Source: Magnetococcales bacterium WMHbin3 (GTDB lineage Bacteria > Pseudomonadota > Magnetococcia > Magnetococcales > Magnetaquicoccaceae). Taken from it: a stretch of 64,000 bases of DNA. Below are positions 8,942 to 18,668 of the stretch, piece by piece. The translations under genes and the position numbers were made by a program. Each line of letters opens with the position of its first letter. Within the stretch, counting starts at the first letter, position 1. The notes beneath the pieces were generated by a model. The model worked only from the letters and a program-made list of their open reading frames with translations. It made no database searches and was not told the DNA's origin. The stretch is from assembly GCA_002753185.1 (NCBI GenBank), contig PDZX01000002.1:1-64000 (forward strand), written 5' to 3'.

Positions 8942-10981
8942 ATGTCCACCACCCTGGATAACCTGCAAACCACCACCACGGATGCCGCGATTCTCTCCTA
9001 TTCGGATCAATCCAGCGGCGCGGATACCATGGCGCCTCTGTTGGTTGACGATCCGGGGCAATTCATCGTGCCGGTCTTCGTCGTGGGGGATCCGGTGACA
9101 ACCTCCTCGGATCCGGTGCTCGATCCGGTGCTGACGGATCCCGCCCTGAGCGATCCGCTGGTGGTGACCGAGGCACCGGTAATCGCCCCGATCACGACGA
9201 CCCCCGTCATCGACCCGGTGATCGAGGAGCCGGTCCTGGCCACGGAACCGGATAGCGATCCCCTGGACCCGGTGCTCGATGCGCCGGTGATCGGCGCCGA
9301 CCCGGTGGTGATTCCGGTGATCGAGCCGGTGCCAACCGTTGCGCCAGTGGAGGAACCGGCCCCGACCGAGGCCCCGGTGGTGGTGGAAGAACCGGCCCCG
9401 ACCGAGGCCCCGGTGGTGGTGGAGCCTGCCCCGGTTGAGACGCCCCCTCCGGTGATCGTCGATGTCGAACCGATTCCGGTGGTGTTCGAGCCGGACAGCG
9501 CGGACGAAGTGACGATGGCCGCCGCGAACGCCAGCGGTGCGGAGGATACCCTGATCGCCCTGGATATCCAGTTCTCCTTGCAGGACAAGGACGGCTCGGA
9601 ATCGCTGGTCGGGGATGTGGTGATCGCCGGATTGCCGGTTGGCGCCTCCTTGAGCATCGGGCAGGCCGATGGCAATGGCGGCTGGGTGATTCCCCAGGAC
9701 GCCTTGACGGTGACCGAAATCAATGACGCCGGGCAGGCGGTCGCCTGGGGCATTCCGGACCTGATGCTGACTTCGGTCGCCGACAGCGCCGGGAATTTCT
9801 CCCTGGATGTGCAGGTGGTGACCCAGGATGGCGCCCAGACCCGCACCACCCATGGCCAGTTGGATGTCGAGGTGGCGGCGGTGACGGATGGCGCGGTGGT
9901 GGCGTCCGCTGGTGCCGCCGGGGAAGCGAACGACTGGGTGGCGCTGGATATCGGCTTCACCATGCGGGATCAGGACGGCTCGGAGCGGTTGGTCGGCGAT
10001 GTCATCCTGAGCGGCATCCCCGCCGGCGTGGAGTTGAACATGGGCACCGCCGGCCCGGACGGGACCTGGGTGATCTCCCGCGACCTGCTGGAAGTGACCG
10101 CCGCCAACGCGGATGGCGTCGCGGTGGCCTGGAGGATTCCGGGTCTGGCGGTCATGGCCGGGAACGAGGGGGCGCAGTTCGACCTGGTGGCCTCGGTGGC
10201 CACCGGGGATGGCGACTCGGAAGGGGTGACCCAAAGCGACCCGATTCATGTCGGCCTGGAGAATGACGACGCCATTTACGGAACCGACGGGAATGACGAC
10301 CTGCACGGGACCAGGGGCGACGACACGATGTACGGCAAGGACGGCAACGACGCCATGCACGGCGCCGGCGGCGACGATCACTTGGATGGCGGCAAGGGCA
10401 AGGACAACATGCATGGCGGTCGCGGCGACGACTGGATGACCGGTGGCGACGGCAATGACCGCCTGTTCGGCGGCAAGGGCGACGACAAGATGGATGGCGG
10501 CGACGGCAACGACCGCCTGTTCGGCGAAAAGGGCGACGACCTCCTGCTGGGGGGGCGGGGCAATGACCGCATCGAGGGCGGGCAAGGCAACGACACCCTG
10601 GACGGCCAAGAAGGCAACGACACCCTGCGCGGCGGAGCCGGCAACGACGTGCTGACCGGCGGCGCGGGCAACGACAAGCTGCATGGCGGTTCCGGTTCCG
10701 ATACCTTCGTCTTCGGCGCCGGCGATGGCCACGACGAGGCGCACGGCGGCCATGACGGCGGCCGGCACAACATCTGGAGCGACGAGGTCCACCTCAACGA
10801 TGTCTCCCATGGCCCGGTTCGCCATGCCATGGCCGAGGGCGAATGGTCCCTGGTCACGGATGCCGCCTACGAGGTGCATGGCGATGTCCTGACCTTCACC
10901 TTCGGCGACGCCTCCGGCGTCCTGAAGATGTGGGACGGCTCGGAAGTGGAGTTCGACGGCATCGAGAAGATTTCCTGGTAG
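8942..10981 (+). CDS. RTX calcium-binding protein, probable type I secretion substrate
   Basis: A 679-residue acidic protein. Residues ~40-195 are a Pro/Val/Glu/Asp-rich stalk. Next come two tandem copies (~110-120 residues) of a beta-rich domain, each with a D-x-DGSE-LVGDV core and an AWxIP(D/G)L segment. Sixteen consecutive GGxGxDxxx nonapeptides follow, then a His-rich C-terminus ending in FDGIEKISW, the hydrophobic tail style used as a type I secretion signal. There is no Sec signal peptide. These features fit a secreted, calcium-folded surface or matrix protein; no enzyme domain is visible. The ATG at 8942 has AGAAGGAG eight bases upstream and is preferred over 8915. No ABC exporter or TolC-type gene is nearby. 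Confidence 0.82.
   Translation: MSTTLDNLQTTTTDAAILSYSDQSSGADTMAPLLVDDPGQFIVPVFVVGDPVTTSSDPVLDPVLTDPALSDPLVVTEAPVIAPITTTPVIDPVIEEPVLATEPDSDPLDPVLDAPVIGADPVVIPVIEPVPTVAPVEEPAPTEAPVVVEEPAPTEAPVVVEPAPVETPPPVIVDVEPIPVVFEPDSADEVTMAAANASGAEDTLIALDIQFSLQDKDGSESLVGDVVIAGLPVGASLSIGQADGNGGWVIPQDALTVTEINDAGQAVAWGIPDLMLTSVADSAGNFSLDVQVVTQDGAQTRTTHGQLDVEVAAVTDGAVVASAGAAGEANDWVALDIGFTMRDQDGSERLVGDVILSGIPAGVELNMGTAGPDGTWVISRDLLEVTAANADGVAVAWRIPGLAVMAGNEGAQFDLVASVATGDGDSEGVTQSDPIHVGLENDDAIYGTDGNDDLHGTRGDDTMYGKDGNDAMHGAGGDDHLDGGKGKDNMHGGRGDDWMTGGDGNDRLFGGKGDDKMDGGDGNDRLFGEKGDDLLLGGRGNDRIEGGQGNDTLDGQEGNDTLRGGAGNDVLTGGAGNDKLHGGSGSDTFVFGAGDGHDEAHGGHDGGRHNIWSDEVHLNDVSHGPVRHAMAEGEWSLVTDAAYEVHGDVLTFTFGDASGVLKMWDGSEVEFDGIEKISW
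9353..9423 (+). repeat. 36-bp tandem duplication in the RTX stalk
   Basis: Two almost identical 36-base units (9353-9388 and 9389-9423) encode [12 protein letters not shown]; a third partial, diverged copy follows. The near-identity of the copies suggests recent duplication or ongoing length variation in the stalk. Confidence 0.8.
10280..10711 (+). repeat. Array of 16 RTX nonapeptide repeats
   Basis: Sixteen in-phase 27-base units code for GGxGxDxxx or close variants (for example GGDGNDRLF twice and GGAGNDVLT). They form the calcium-binding parallel beta-roll of the RTX protein. The array is uninterrupted. Confidence 0.92.
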
Positions 10982-11010
10982 CCACCACGGGGGGAGGCCG
11001 CCACTCGAGC

Positions 11011-11050
11011 GGCCCTGGTCGGGAAACCGGCCAGGGCCGTCTTGTTTTTT
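11011..11050 (+). terminator. Intrinsic terminator after the RTX gene
   Basis: A 12-bp stem (GGCCCTGGTCGG with CCGGCCAGGGCC, one T-G wobble) closes on a GAAA tetraloop and is followed by GTCTTGTTTTTT. It begins 30 bases after the RTX stop codon and insulates crcB and the sugar genes from RTX transcription. Confidence 0.88.
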
Positions 11051-11130
11051 GCGCCTTGTGTTTTTATGTCCGGCGTGAAACCATGCACCGGGGAGAGCGC
11101 CCCGCCATTTCCGTTGACGGTACCGTTCGC

Positions 11131-11514
11131 ATGTGGACATCGATTCTGGCCATTGCCCTGGGGGCTGCTGTGGGTGCCCTGTTGCGCTGGGGCTTCGGGC
11201 TGCGGTTCAATTCCCTGTTGCCCCAGTTGCCGCCCGGCACCCTGCTGGCCAATCTGATCGGCGGGTACGTCATCGGCCTGGCCCTGGCCGCTTTCGCCCA
11301 GATGCCGAATCTCGCCCCGGAGTGGCGGCTGTTGATCATCACCGGGTTTTGTGGTGGCCTCACCACCTTTTCCACCTTCTCCGCCGAGGTGATGACCCTG
11401 CTGCAGGAGGGGCGACTGGTCTGGGCGATGACGGCAATCGCCGCGCATGTCATCGGATCGTTGCTGGCGACCCTGGCCGGGATTCTCACCTGGCAGTGGC
11501 TGAAGGCGGGTTGA
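11131..11514 (+). CDS. crcB: Fluoride ion channel CrcB/Fluc
   Basis: Fluc channels form dimers in the inner membrane that let fluoride leave the cell. The 127-residue protein has four hydrophobic segments and the family signature [13 protein letters not shown]; the NLIGGYVIG segment supplies the conserved pore-lining Asn. The N-terminus [20 protein letters not shown] is typical of the family and supports the ATG at 11131, although no Shine-Dalgarno is seen. The expected fluoride riboswitch motif was looked for in 11051-11130 and not found. Confidence 0.92.
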   Translation: MWTSILAIALGAAVGALLRWGFGLRFNSLLPQLPPGTLLANLIGGYVIGLALAAFAQMPNLAPEWRLLIITGFCGGLTTFSTFSAEVMTLLQEGRLVWAMTAIAAHVIGSLLATLAGILTWQWLKAG

Positions 11515-11546
11515 CATTGAATGTTCTTGCTGGAGGATTCGCGGTC

Positions 11547-12857
11547 ATGTTGAAGGAAAAACTGCTGGAGAAGATTCGCGCGCGTCAGGCCGTGGTGGGC
11601 ATCGTCGGGCTGGGATACGTCGGCCTGCCCCTGGCGGCGCGGTTTCTGGAGGAGCGTTTCCCGGTGATCGGCTTCGACGTGGATGGCCGCAAGGTCGAGA
11701 AACTGCGTCAGGGCATCCGCTACATCGAACACCTCGACGTGGCCCCCTTCGTGCGGGCCTGGGAGACCGGCAAATTCCTCGCCACCACCGATTTCTCCAG
11801 GATCGGCGAGGTGGATGCCATCATCCTGTGCGTGCCCACCCCGCTCAGCCGCAATCGGGAACCGGATCTCTCGTTCGTGACCGGCTCGATGGACCAGGTG
11901 CTCCCGTATCTGCGTCCCGGTCAGATGATCTCCCTGGAAAGCACCACCTATCCCGGCACCACCGTGGAGTTGATCGCGCCGCCCGTGGAGCAGGCGGGAT
12001 TCACCGTGGGCGTCGAGGTGTTCGTGGTCTACTCCCCGGAACGGGAGGATCCGGCCAATCCGGATTTCACCACCCGCTCCATTCCCAAGGTGTGCGGCGG
12101 GGTGACCCCGGCCTGCCTGGAGGTGGGCAAGACCTTGTACGAATCGGTCATCGACCAGGTCACCTGCGTCTCCTCGACCAGCGCGGCGGAGATGGTCAAA
12201 ATCCTGGAAAACACCTATCGCTCGGTCAACATCGCCCTGGTGAACGAACTCAAGGTGGTGGCGGAGAAGATGCAACTGGACATCTTCGAGGTGATCCGCG
12301 CCGCCGCAACCAAGCCGTTCGGCTTCACCCCCTTCTATCCCGGACCGGGACTGGGAGGGCACTGCATCCCCATCGACCCGTTCTATCTCACCTGGAAGGC
12401 CAGGGAGTACGGGGTCAACACCCGCTTCATCGAACTGGCCGGCGAGGTGAACAGCGCCATGCCGGATTACGTGATCGGCAAGGTGATGGAGGCCCTCAAT
12501 GCCCATGGCAAGCCGGTGCGGGGGTCGCGCGTGCTGGTGCTGGGGCTGGCCTACAAGAAGAATGTCGATGACGTGCGGGAATCCCCCAGTTTTCATCTGC
12601 TGGAAAAGCTGTTGGCCATGGGCGCGCTGGCCGATTATACCGATCCCCATGTGCCGCGCATCCCCCCCATGCGCGCCTTTCAACTCTCCATGGACGGGGT
12701 GGTCCTGAACCCGGAGGTGATCGCCGGCTATGATTGCGTGCTGTTGGCCACGGATCACGACCGTTTCGACTGGGCCATGATCCGGGAGCATGCCCGCCTC
12801 ATCGTGGACGCGCGCGGGGTGTACCGGGCCGATGGCATCCTGATCTGGCGGGCGTAA
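11547..12857 (+). CDS. Nucleotide-sugar 6-dehydrogenase (UDP-GlcNAc dehydrogenase, WbpA type)
   Basis: Enzymes of this family oxidise C6 of a UDP-sugar to a uronic acid in two NAD-dependent steps, for O-antigen or capsule building. The 436 residues contain the N-terminal Rossmann motif [13 protein letters not shown], the central [11 protein letters not shown] block typical of the UDP-GlcNAc/ManNAc (WbpA/WecC) branch, and [14 protein letters not shown], which holds the catalytic Cys. The C-terminal domain has [21 protein letters not shown] at 11531 serves the ATG at 11547. It is directly followed, without a gap, by the GDP-mannose gene. GlcNAc as substrate is inferred from motif style; UDP-glucose cannot be fully excluded. 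Confidence 0.88.
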   Translation: MLKEKLLEKIRARQAVVGIVGLGYVGLPLAARFLEERFPVIGFDVDGRKVEKLRQGIRYIEHLDVAPFVRAWETGKFLATTDFSRIGEVDAIILCVPTPLSRNREPDLSFVTGSMDQVLPYLRPGQMISLESTTYPGTTVELIAPPVEQAGFTVGVEVFVVYSPEREDPANPDFTTRSIPKVCGGVTPACLEVGKTLYESVIDQVTCVSSTSAAEMVKILENTYRSVNIALVNELKVVAEKMQLDIFEVIRAAATKPFGFTPFYPGPGLGGHCIPIDPFYLTWKAREYGVNTRFIELAGEVNSAMPDYVIGKVMEALNAHGKPVRGSRVLVLGLAYKKNVDDVRESPSFHLLEKLLAMGALADYTDPHVPRIPPMRAFQLSMDGVVLNPEVIAGYDCVLLATDHDRFDWAMIREHARLIVDARGVYRADGILIWRA

Positions 12858-14291
12858 ATGGCGCTGTTGCCCGTCATACTTTCTGGCGGTTCCGGGACCC
12901 GTTTGTGGCCCTTGTCCCGCGCGGCCCATCCCAAGCAGTTTCTCGCCCTGGTCGGCGAGGAGACCCTGTTTCAGGCCGCCATGCGCCGCCTGACCGGCCT
13001 GCCGGACGTACATCCCCCGCTACTGGTGTGCAACGAGGCGCATCGCTTTCTGGTGGCCGAGCAGGCGCGTGGCATGGGTGTCGCCCCCGCCGCCATCCTG
13101 CTGGAGCCGGAAGGCCGCAATACCGCGCCCGCCGTGGCCTGCGCCGCCCTGCACGCCCTGACCCTCGATCCCGACCCCTTGTTGCTGGTGTTGCCGGCCG
13201 ATCACCTCATTCCGGACCAGGAGGCCTTTCGGCAGGCGGTGGCGGTTGCCGCGCAGGCCGCGCGCGCCGATTGGCTGGTCGCCTTCGGCATCGTCGCCCG
13301 CGCCCCGGAGACCGGTTTCGGCTATATCCGCCGGGGAGTCGCCCTGGAACCGGGCAGCGTGGCATGCGCGGTGGAGCGGTTCGTGGAGAAGCCGGACGCG
13401 GCGACCGCGCGTGAGTTCGTGACGTCGGGGGAGTATTTCTGGAACAGCGGCATGTTTCTGCTGCGGGCCGCCGTCTGTCTGGAGGAGATGACCGCGCTGG
13501 CCCCCGGCCTGCTGGATGCCTGCCGGGCGGCGTTGACCGAGGGCCGCGCCGATCTGGATTTTCTGCGTCTGGGGCGGGAGGCATTCCTGAGCGCGCCGCA
13601 CATCTCCATGGACCACGCGATCATGGAAAAGACCCGCCGCGCGGCGGTGGTGCCGCTGGACGCAGGGTGGAGCGATCTGGGTTCCTGGTCCGCAGTCTGG
13701 GAGGCCGAGAACAGGGATGTTCGGGGCAATGCCGTCCACGGGGACGTGATCCTGGAGGGGGCGCGCAACTGTCATGTGCGGGCGCAGGCCCGGCTGGTGG
13801 CGGCCCTGGGCGTGGAGGATCTCGTCATCGTGGAGACCGACGACGCCGTGCTGGTGGCGGCCAGGGAGCGGGTGCAGGAGGTCAAGAACCTGGTGGAGCG
13901 CCTGAAGCGGGAAAACCGCGAGGAGTTGATCCTCCATCGCAAGGTCTACCGTCCCTGGGGGAGTTTCGAGCGGCTGAACATCGCCCCCCGCTATCAGGTC
14001 AAGCGGATCACGGTCCATCCGGGCGGGGTGCTCTCCTTGCAGAAGCACCGTTTCCGCGCCGAGCACTGGGTGGTGGTCGGGGGGCGGGCCACGGTGACGC
14101 GGGGCGAGGCGGTTTTCGTCCTGGACGAGGACCACTCCACCTACATCCCGGTGGGGATGCTCCACCGCCTGGAGAACCGCGAACAGATCCCCCTGGAGAT
14201 CATCGAGGTGCAATCCGGTTCCTATCTGGGCGAGGACGACATCGTCCGTTTCGAGGACCGTTACGGTCGGGAGGCCTTGGGCGGGGGATGA
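12858..14291 (+). CDS. Mannose-1-phosphate guanylyltransferase / mannose-6-phosphate isomerase (type II)
   Basis: The bifunctional family (AlgA, CpsB/ManC) makes GDP-mannose from mannose 1-phosphate and often also interconverts fructose 6- and mannose 6-phosphate. The 477-residue length suits the two-domain type. The N-terminus has ILSGGSGTRLWPLSR (nucleotide-binding signature) and FVEKPD. The C-terminal cupin holds QKHRFRAEHWVVV, a close match to the type II isomerase metal-site block, and RPWGSFERL. The ATG begins immediately after the TAA of the dehydrogenase gene, so the two are translated from one message. Together they point to an exopolysaccharide or O-antigen containing mannose-derived and uronic acid residues; no glycosyltransferase cluster is adjacent. 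Confidence 0.92.
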   Translation: MALLPVILSGGSGTRLWPLSRAAHPKQFLALVGEETLFQAAMRRLTGLPDVHPPLLVCNEAHRFLVAEQARGMGVAPAAILLEPEGRNTAPAVACAALHALTLDPDPLLLVLPADHLIPDQEAFRQAVAVAAQAARADWLVAFGIVARAPETGFGYIRRGVALEPGSVACAVERFVEKPDAATAREFVTSGEYFWNSGMFLLRAAVCLEEMTALAPGLLDACRAALTEGRADLDFLRLGREAFLSAPHISMDHAIMEKTRRAAVVPLDAGWSDLGSWSAVWEAENRDVRGNAVHGDVILEGARNCHVRAQARLVAALGVEDLVIVETDDAVLVAARERVQEVKNLVERLKRENREELILHRKVYRPWGSFERLNIAPRYQVKRITVHPGGVLSLQKHRFRAEHWVVVGGRATVTRGEAVFVLDEDHSTYIPVGMLHRLENREQIPLEIIEVQSGSYLGEDDIVRFEDRYGREALGGG

Positions 14292-14334
14292 GGGGTGATA
14301 CGGATTTTCGTAATCACGTACATTTGAAAAATAA

Positions 14335-15711
14335 TCACATATTATTCTTTTTTTTTCCAATCAAAGAATCGAAAAATTCTTTTCTTCCCTGTGCTTTACG
14401 TTCCTGAAAATAACGGGCCAGAGAACGCGCGCGAGTCGCCAGGAATTCCTGGGGATAGGTCTCGGCAAAAGCCTGAAATGCGCCTTCATCATCACTGTTC
14501 CGAATTTCTTTCCATTTGATTGCCGCCTGTTTGTTAGAGATCTTGCGCAGCACCTCTTCCGGGACATAGCTGACCGGAGTTCCCTGCTCCTGTTGAACCA
14601 TCACCCAACCCTTTTCCAACCGGATTCCCAACACGATAACATCCTGTGCAAACCGCACGATTCGTTCAGATTTGCTGTCTGGCTCAGTGAAACCAGCCGT
14701 AGCCAAAGCGACAACATAATACTCACTTGGCGACTCGGATACCGCAACCTGCTTTTCAGAAACCGTTCCATGCGGTCCCCTGGGTTCGACCGGTTCCTGC
14801 AAAGTCGCCAGACGTTCCCTGGCAATGTCAGCAAACACACCATTGGGATACTCAGCCAGGAAATCCTGCAAATCTCGGTTGACAGTGGAGGTCCGTACAA
14901 GGTTCCAGCGAATGCGCTCCTTCTCATCGTTGGAAACGACACGGGAAGCGGTCGCGCTCTCACGCAAGAAATAGAAATCCTCCCCAGTCAAAGATGACGC
15001 CTCCCAGGGAATCTGCTCCTTGTTGGTCATTTTCATAACTTTGTTACGCACATTTCTAAACACTTTTTCTATAGAGATGCCGGGAACGATAATCTCTTCA
15101 GCGAGTGCCTTGGTGAACGGACTATTCAGCGTGCCTGCCCCATCTTGTGCCACGGAACCGGGAGCGGTGGCATAGGAAATGAAACTGCCAACAGGGGCAT
15201 CCATACGAGCCAACCCGCGATTGATGGAACGCGTTCCAGAGGGAAACGGGTTGTCACGACATGCATCCAGAACCAAGATTATGACATGACCCCCAGCATC
15301 ATTGATCATTCGCATTACTTGATCTACATCTATAGCGTCCATTTCTAAAGTAGTAGGAGAATCGACACTGATGTCAACAGGCAACATGTAATTGCGACCA
15401 TTGACCTGGACACCATGTCCAGCATAAAACAGAAGAGTGGTAGGATTTTCTGACTTGGCCTGACTGATCCGATCGGTGAATTGCCGGATGGCGTTCTTCA
15501 TGCCGGATCGCGTGGCATCATTGGCAGCAATTACATCAAAACCGACGCGTTGCAGGCTTGTACTCATTAAATGAGCATCACGCAACGGGTTTGGCAGCGC
15601 ACCTTTTTTTCCATAGGCCCCATTCCCGATGACCAGGGCAAAACGGGGTTCCGCATGAGCGGGTAGGGCATAAAGCAATAACCACAAGACGACAAGGAAA
15701 AACGTACGCAT
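14335..15711 (-). CDS. Secreted caspase-like (peptidase C14) protein
   Basis: A 458-residue protein with a Sec signal peptide (residues 1-20, cleavage after PAHA). Residues ~22-250 are a caspase-fold p20-type domain: RFALVIGNGAYG at the start, the catalytic His99 in LLFYAGHGVQ and Cys151 in VLDACRDNPF. A linker with LQDFLAEYPNGVFADIARERL-like helices (repeat-like, seen in part) follows, then an SH3-like region and a basic C-terminus. Both catalytic residues are present, so it should be an active Arg/Lys-type cysteine peptidase in the periplasm. It is the last gene of a seven-gene operon of exported proteins that includes LpoB-, YcfL- and COG3014-like lipoproteins. Its substrate is unknown. 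Confidence 0.83.
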   Translation of the reverse strand: MRTFFLVVLWLLLYALPAHAEPRFALVIGNGAYGKKGALPNPLRDAHLMSTSLQRVGFDVIAANDATRSGMKNAIRQFTDRISQAKSENPTTLLFYAGHGVQVNGRNYMLPVDISVDSPTTLEMDAIDVDQVMRMINDAGGHVIILVLDACRDNPFPSGTRSINRGLARMDAPVGSFISYATAPGSVAQDGAGTLNSPFTKALAEEIIVPGISIEKVFRNVRNKVMKMTNKEQIPWEASSLTGEDFYFLRESATASRVVSNDEKERIRWNLVRTSTVNRDLQDFLAEYPNGVFADIARERLATLQEPVEPRGPHGTVSEKQVAVSESPSEYYVVALATAGFTEPDSKSERIVRFAQDVIVLGIRLEKGWVMVQQEQGTPVSYVPEEVLRKISNKQAAIKWKEIRNSDDEGAFQAFAETYPQEFLATRARSLARYFQERKAQGRKEFFDSLIGKKKNNM

Positions 15712-15735
15712 GCATTAAATTCCTTACGGGAGGCT

Positions 15736-16578
15736 TTACAAGGTTCTTGCCATTGCCCGCATCAATTTTATGCCAGTCAATCGTCCCTGATTCGCAAAAA
15801 AATCTGATGGATTCTGTTTGAGTTCATACCCATTGACGCCTGCCACCCATTCTCCACTCACTTCGGACTCCTGTTCGTTGGGCTGGTGCACCAGACTGGC
15901 CAGGATACGACCATTTTTTAAATTTTTGGCCGAGATGCGAAACGCGAAACCAGACTGGCTATCATGGTTGGGGATCAGGATTACCTCCATCAGCAGATCC
16001 GCATAGCGCTGCAGGGCAGCAGTCTCGATCATCTCCCCACCCTGGCCATTTCCTTCCGGCGTAATACGCATAATAACGCTTCGATCAACGAGATGACAAT
16101 TAGCATGATTGAATGCCTCCAGCATGCCATCTTCAAAAGCGGCCATCTCCAACTCTCCCGGGCCGCCACGTCTGTCGGAAGCGGCTTTGGCTAACGATTG
16201 ATGGGCAATGGTGGTGGTCTTGGAATCTGTGGCATCGTTGTTCCGACCGTCGTAGGCCCCTTTGAATCGACTCTCCTCCTGAATTACCAACCTGTCATTG
16301 GAAACCCAACGCGAACCGACCGATTCAGAGAGTTTGCGGTTCCAGTAGACGGCTATCCTAGGCTGTTTAGCCTTGTTATAGGCCTGACTGAACTGGGCGA
16401 GCGCTTCAGTGGAGTTCACGCTTTCCGAGTTTCTGCGCTGCGCCCTTTCAGCATCCCGATCGACTCCCCCCAACACTTCTGGCTGATTATCCCGATATGG
16501 GCCGGCGGCCAATGCCAATCCGGGCACCATGAGCATTACCAGCATTTGGACAGTCGGCACATATCTGATTTTTATCAT
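15736..16578 (-). CDS. Periplasmic protein of unknown function
   Basis: A 280-residue protein with a signal peptide (cleavage near ALAAG, residue 25). After a charged segment it has KQPRIAVYWNRKLSE, which resembles the start of the nucleotide-binding-like fold in LpoB/CsgG-type proteins, and later AFRISAKNLKNGRILASLVH, also in that style (compare the effector-strand regions of such folds). These similarities are faint and I would not assign a function. The start overlaps the end of the YcfL-like gene by four bases (ATGA), and the caspase-like gene begins 24 bases downstream, so it belongs firmly to this operon. Confidence 0.7.
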   Translation of the reverse strand: MIKIRYVPTVQMLVMLMVPGLALAAGPYRDNQPEVLGGVDRDAERAQRRNSESVNSTEALAQFSQAYNKAKQPRIAVYWNRKLSESVGSRWVSNDRLVIQEESRFKGAYDGRNNDATDSKTTTIAHQSLAKAASDRRGGPGELEMAAFEDGMLEAFNHANCHLVDRSVIMRITPEGNGQGGEMIETAALQRYADLLMEVILIPNHDSQSGFAFRISAKNLKNGRILASLVHQPNEQESEVSGEWVAGVNGYELKQNPSDFFANQGRLTGIKLMRAMARTL

Positions 16579-17078
16579 TTCCCTTCCCTCATCTCAATCA
16601 GGAAACTAAAAGCTTCTTTGCCGGTCAAGGATTGGATTTCATAGATGCTGAATGTTTTTGGAGGCAAATGAACCCGCTTCCATGCGCTAACCGGTTCTGC
16701 CGGGGCCTGCATATCCGTCAGAAAATGAGTCCTCCCTTCGACCTGCAGAGGGAATTCCGTACAATTGACCAGACGCGCCCACACGCGAATCCGTCCATGC
16801 TCGTTGCGGTCGACATTCAGGGAGTGGACCATCACCTTTTTCAGGATACTCTTGTCGGTGATATTGAGATGATTAAGGGGCATTTTAGAAACGATTCCCG
16901 GGATGCGCGGAACCAGTTCCGGCTCTCTTGGGATAGCGATTGCCTTCTGATATTCGTCCAGATCACAAATCGGCTGTGATTCATTCAAACCACCCAAGGA
17001 GCAGGAAGTCAGCAACAGCAACATCCCACACCAAAAACCCGACTTCCCGAACCGGTACGACCATTTCTGGCTGGCCAC
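16575..17078 (-). CDS. YcfL-like lipoprotein
   Basis: A 167-residue predicted lipoprotein: a hydrophobic stretch ends in LLLLTSC, giving the lipidated Cys26. The C-terminal ~100 residues (VWARLVNCTEFPLQVEGRTH then WKRVHLPPKTFSIYEI) resemble the YcfL/DUF1425 fold, in which a polar-residue beta sandwich follows the lipid anchor. The GTG at 17078 is chosen because GGAG lies about nine bases upstream and it places a Lys/Arg-containing n-region before the hydrophobic core. In E. coli, ycfL stands directly upstream of lpoB; here it is directly downstream of an LpoB-like gene, which supports both calls. Confidence 0.68.
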   Translation of the reverse strand: MASQKWSYRFGKSGFWCGMLLLLTSCSLGGLNESQPICDLDEYQKAIAIPREPELVPRIPGIVSKMPLNHLNITDKSILKKVMVHSLNVDRNEHGRIRVWARLVNCTEFPLQVEGRTHFLTDMQAPAEPVSAWKRVHLPPKTFSIYEIQSLTGKEAFSFLIEMREGK

Positions 17079-17146
17079 GTTTTTTTTCTCCGCATCTTCA
17101 TGATTGAATCGGTATCGAAACACTGGATGCCATCGATCGCCATCTG

Positions 17147-17782
17147 TCAATGATAAATAATGTCGTCTTTGGCGTATTTTGCTGCATCGAAGTAGTCGCT
17201 CCAAATCTCAGTACCAAGTTCCAGATCGAGCAAAGAGATAAAAATAGTATTACTCCTTTGAATCCGGCCATCCTTGGTACGCTGGTCTTGAGAAGTGAAT
17301 TTTCCCTTGAGCAAATAATCCCCCCCGGCGGCGGCCTTGGTCAGTCCTGTGGTACCAGCATCCACCTTGCCAGCCCGTTTCAACTGGCGCTCCTTTTCCA
17401 CGGCTGCGGCATTTTGTCGCGGAACGAATATCAGGCGTCCTTTGGCGGAACGGTTCAGATCAACTTTGAGTCGTTCCAAAATATGGTTCTTGTTGATTGC
17501 TTGCGATGATTCGTTTTGAAATTCCGCCGGATCCAGAACAATGCGTGGAGCGGATTTGGTCTGCGCTATTTGGGGAATGTCCAGCATACTGCGGACCATC
17601 TTATCGGTCATGGCGATGATATCCTGGCTTTCTATGCCGACTCCAGCCAGGGGGCCAGTCGTACTGGGATCAATATATTTTGTTGGTGATCCGGCGGAGT
17701 TGTCTACCCTGGTTGGCATGGTTTCGCACCCGGATAGGATCAAAGCGGCACACAGTCCCAGCAAGATCGATTTGTTTTTCAT
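17147..17782 (-). CDS. LpoB-like lipoprotein (penicillin-binding protein activator family)
   Basis: A 211-residue predicted lipoprotein with an ALILSGC lipobox (Cys19). The body follows LpoB: SPTKYIDPSTTGPLAGVGIESQDI (in part), then MVRSMLDIPQIA, the N/AEFQNESSQAINKN segment and LLKGKFTSQD. E. coli LpoB reaches through peptidoglycan from the outer membrane to activate the synthase PBP1b. The long disordered Pro-rich linker of E. coli LpoB is nearly absent here. The ATG at 17782 follows a GGGGCAAATG-like context only weakly resembling a Shine-Dalgarno. No PBP1b gene is in the window, so the partner is unknown. Confidence 0.78.
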   Translation of the reverse strand: MKNKSILLGLCAALILSGCETMPTRVDNSAGSPTKYIDPSTTGPLAGVGIESQDIIAMTDKMVRSMLDIPQIAQTKSAPRIVLDPAEFQNESSQAINKNHILERLKVDLNRSAKGRLIFVPRQNAAAVEKERQLKRAGKVDAGTTGLTKAAAGGDYLLKGKFTSQDQRTKDGRIQRSNTIFISLLDLELGTEIWSDYFDAAKYAKDDIIYH

Positions 17783-17855
17783 TTGCCCCTGTCCTTTCAA
17801 TTTCACAGAATCAGTCGAGATCAGTACTTGAGATTTTCTATCGCACGCCTGACAT

Positions 17856-18629
17856 TTATTTTGTCGGTTTTGCGTTTCTGCGCATTTCGTCCAGTTCTGG
17901 CATGGTCGCTTCCACATCAAGAACCACATGCATACCCTCTCCCGACTTCAGGTTCGTAGAGCCAAACTCAAAACTTAATACATTGTTTTCTTTGAGTAGG
18001 CGGAAATGCGGGTCCGCATCGACGGTTGAAAAGTCATCCATTGCCAAGGTTACCAGCTCAACAAATGGTATTCCTCTCAAACCTGCTTTTAAGGCGCGCT
18101 GATCAACAATTTTTCTTTTCTTGCTGATTCCTATAAATTTTATATCGGGAGCAAATTTGTTGTGGATAATTAAATCGCCCGCAAATTCGGCCTCACCGAT
18201 ATTGAGTGCCATGATGCTAAATTTTGTTGGAACTTTTCCTGTTTGCACTTCATGCACAAAATATGGCACAGAAGAAAAATATCTATCCTTCTGATTTGCA
18301 TCCTTTCCTTCAAACCCACTGATCATCTTGATGTAAGGTTTATTTTTTGTTTTTGTCTCCAGGGCTTTTTGAATTTGATCGTTGCTCAAATCTTCAATGA
18401 ACGACAATTTGGCCGTCTCTGAACTGGCCACCATCTCTGTGTTGCCCAAAGCAACCACTACGGCTTCTCCGAAACCAAGATTTTCAAGTTTTCCTTCCTT
18501 GACATGTTGGGCCGTCAACACAGGTGAGAAATCTCCGCCATGTTCAACTTTTCCCAACTCGATGTGATGTGCTCCGCAAGCGGATAACATCAGGGCAAGA
18601 CACATCGTCAACGTCAACTTTCCAAACAT
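17856..18629 (-). CDS. Lipoprotein of unknown function
   Basis: A 257-residue predicted lipoprotein with LMLSACG as lipobox (Cys18). No family is recognised. The body is rich in Lys and Glu with alternating beta-like segments (KFSIMALNIGEAEFAGDLIIH), and lacks Cys or catalytic motifs. AAAGGAG seven bases upstream fixes the ATG at 18629. G+C is only about 42%, the lowest in the operon. It sits between the COG3014-like and LpoB-like genes, so a role in the same envelope complex is a reasonable guess. Confidence 0.65.
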   Translation of the reverse strand: MFGKLTLTMCLALMLSACGAHHIELGKVEHGGDFSPVLTAQHVKEGKLENLGFGEAVVVALGNTEMVASSETAKLSFIEDLSNDQIQKALETKTKNKPYIKMISGFEGKDANQKDRYFSSVPYFVHEVQTGKVPTKFSIMALNIGEAEFAGDLIIHNKFAPDIKFIGISKKRKIVDQRALKAGLRGIPFVELVTLAMDDFSTVDADPHFRLLKENNVLSFEFGSTNLKSGEGMHVVLDVEATMPELDEMRRNAKPTK

Positions 18630-18668
18630 TTCAAACTCCTTTATCCCCAACAGGTCGCTTTATAGTGA

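Noticed and set aside
11051-11130. Fluoride riboswitch before crcB
   Set aside because: The conserved pseudoknot motifs of the crcB RNA are not present in the 80 bases upstream.
8933-11140. A 735-codon open frame on the minus strand opposite the RTX gene
   Set aside because: It is the antisense shadow of a repeat-rich, GC-rich gene; the translation is low-complexity and matches no family.
14363-14382. AAAGAAT / ATTCTTT hairpin near the 3' end of the caspase-like gene
   Set aside because: It is a weak AT stem inside the coding region and no T run follows on either strand in the right position.
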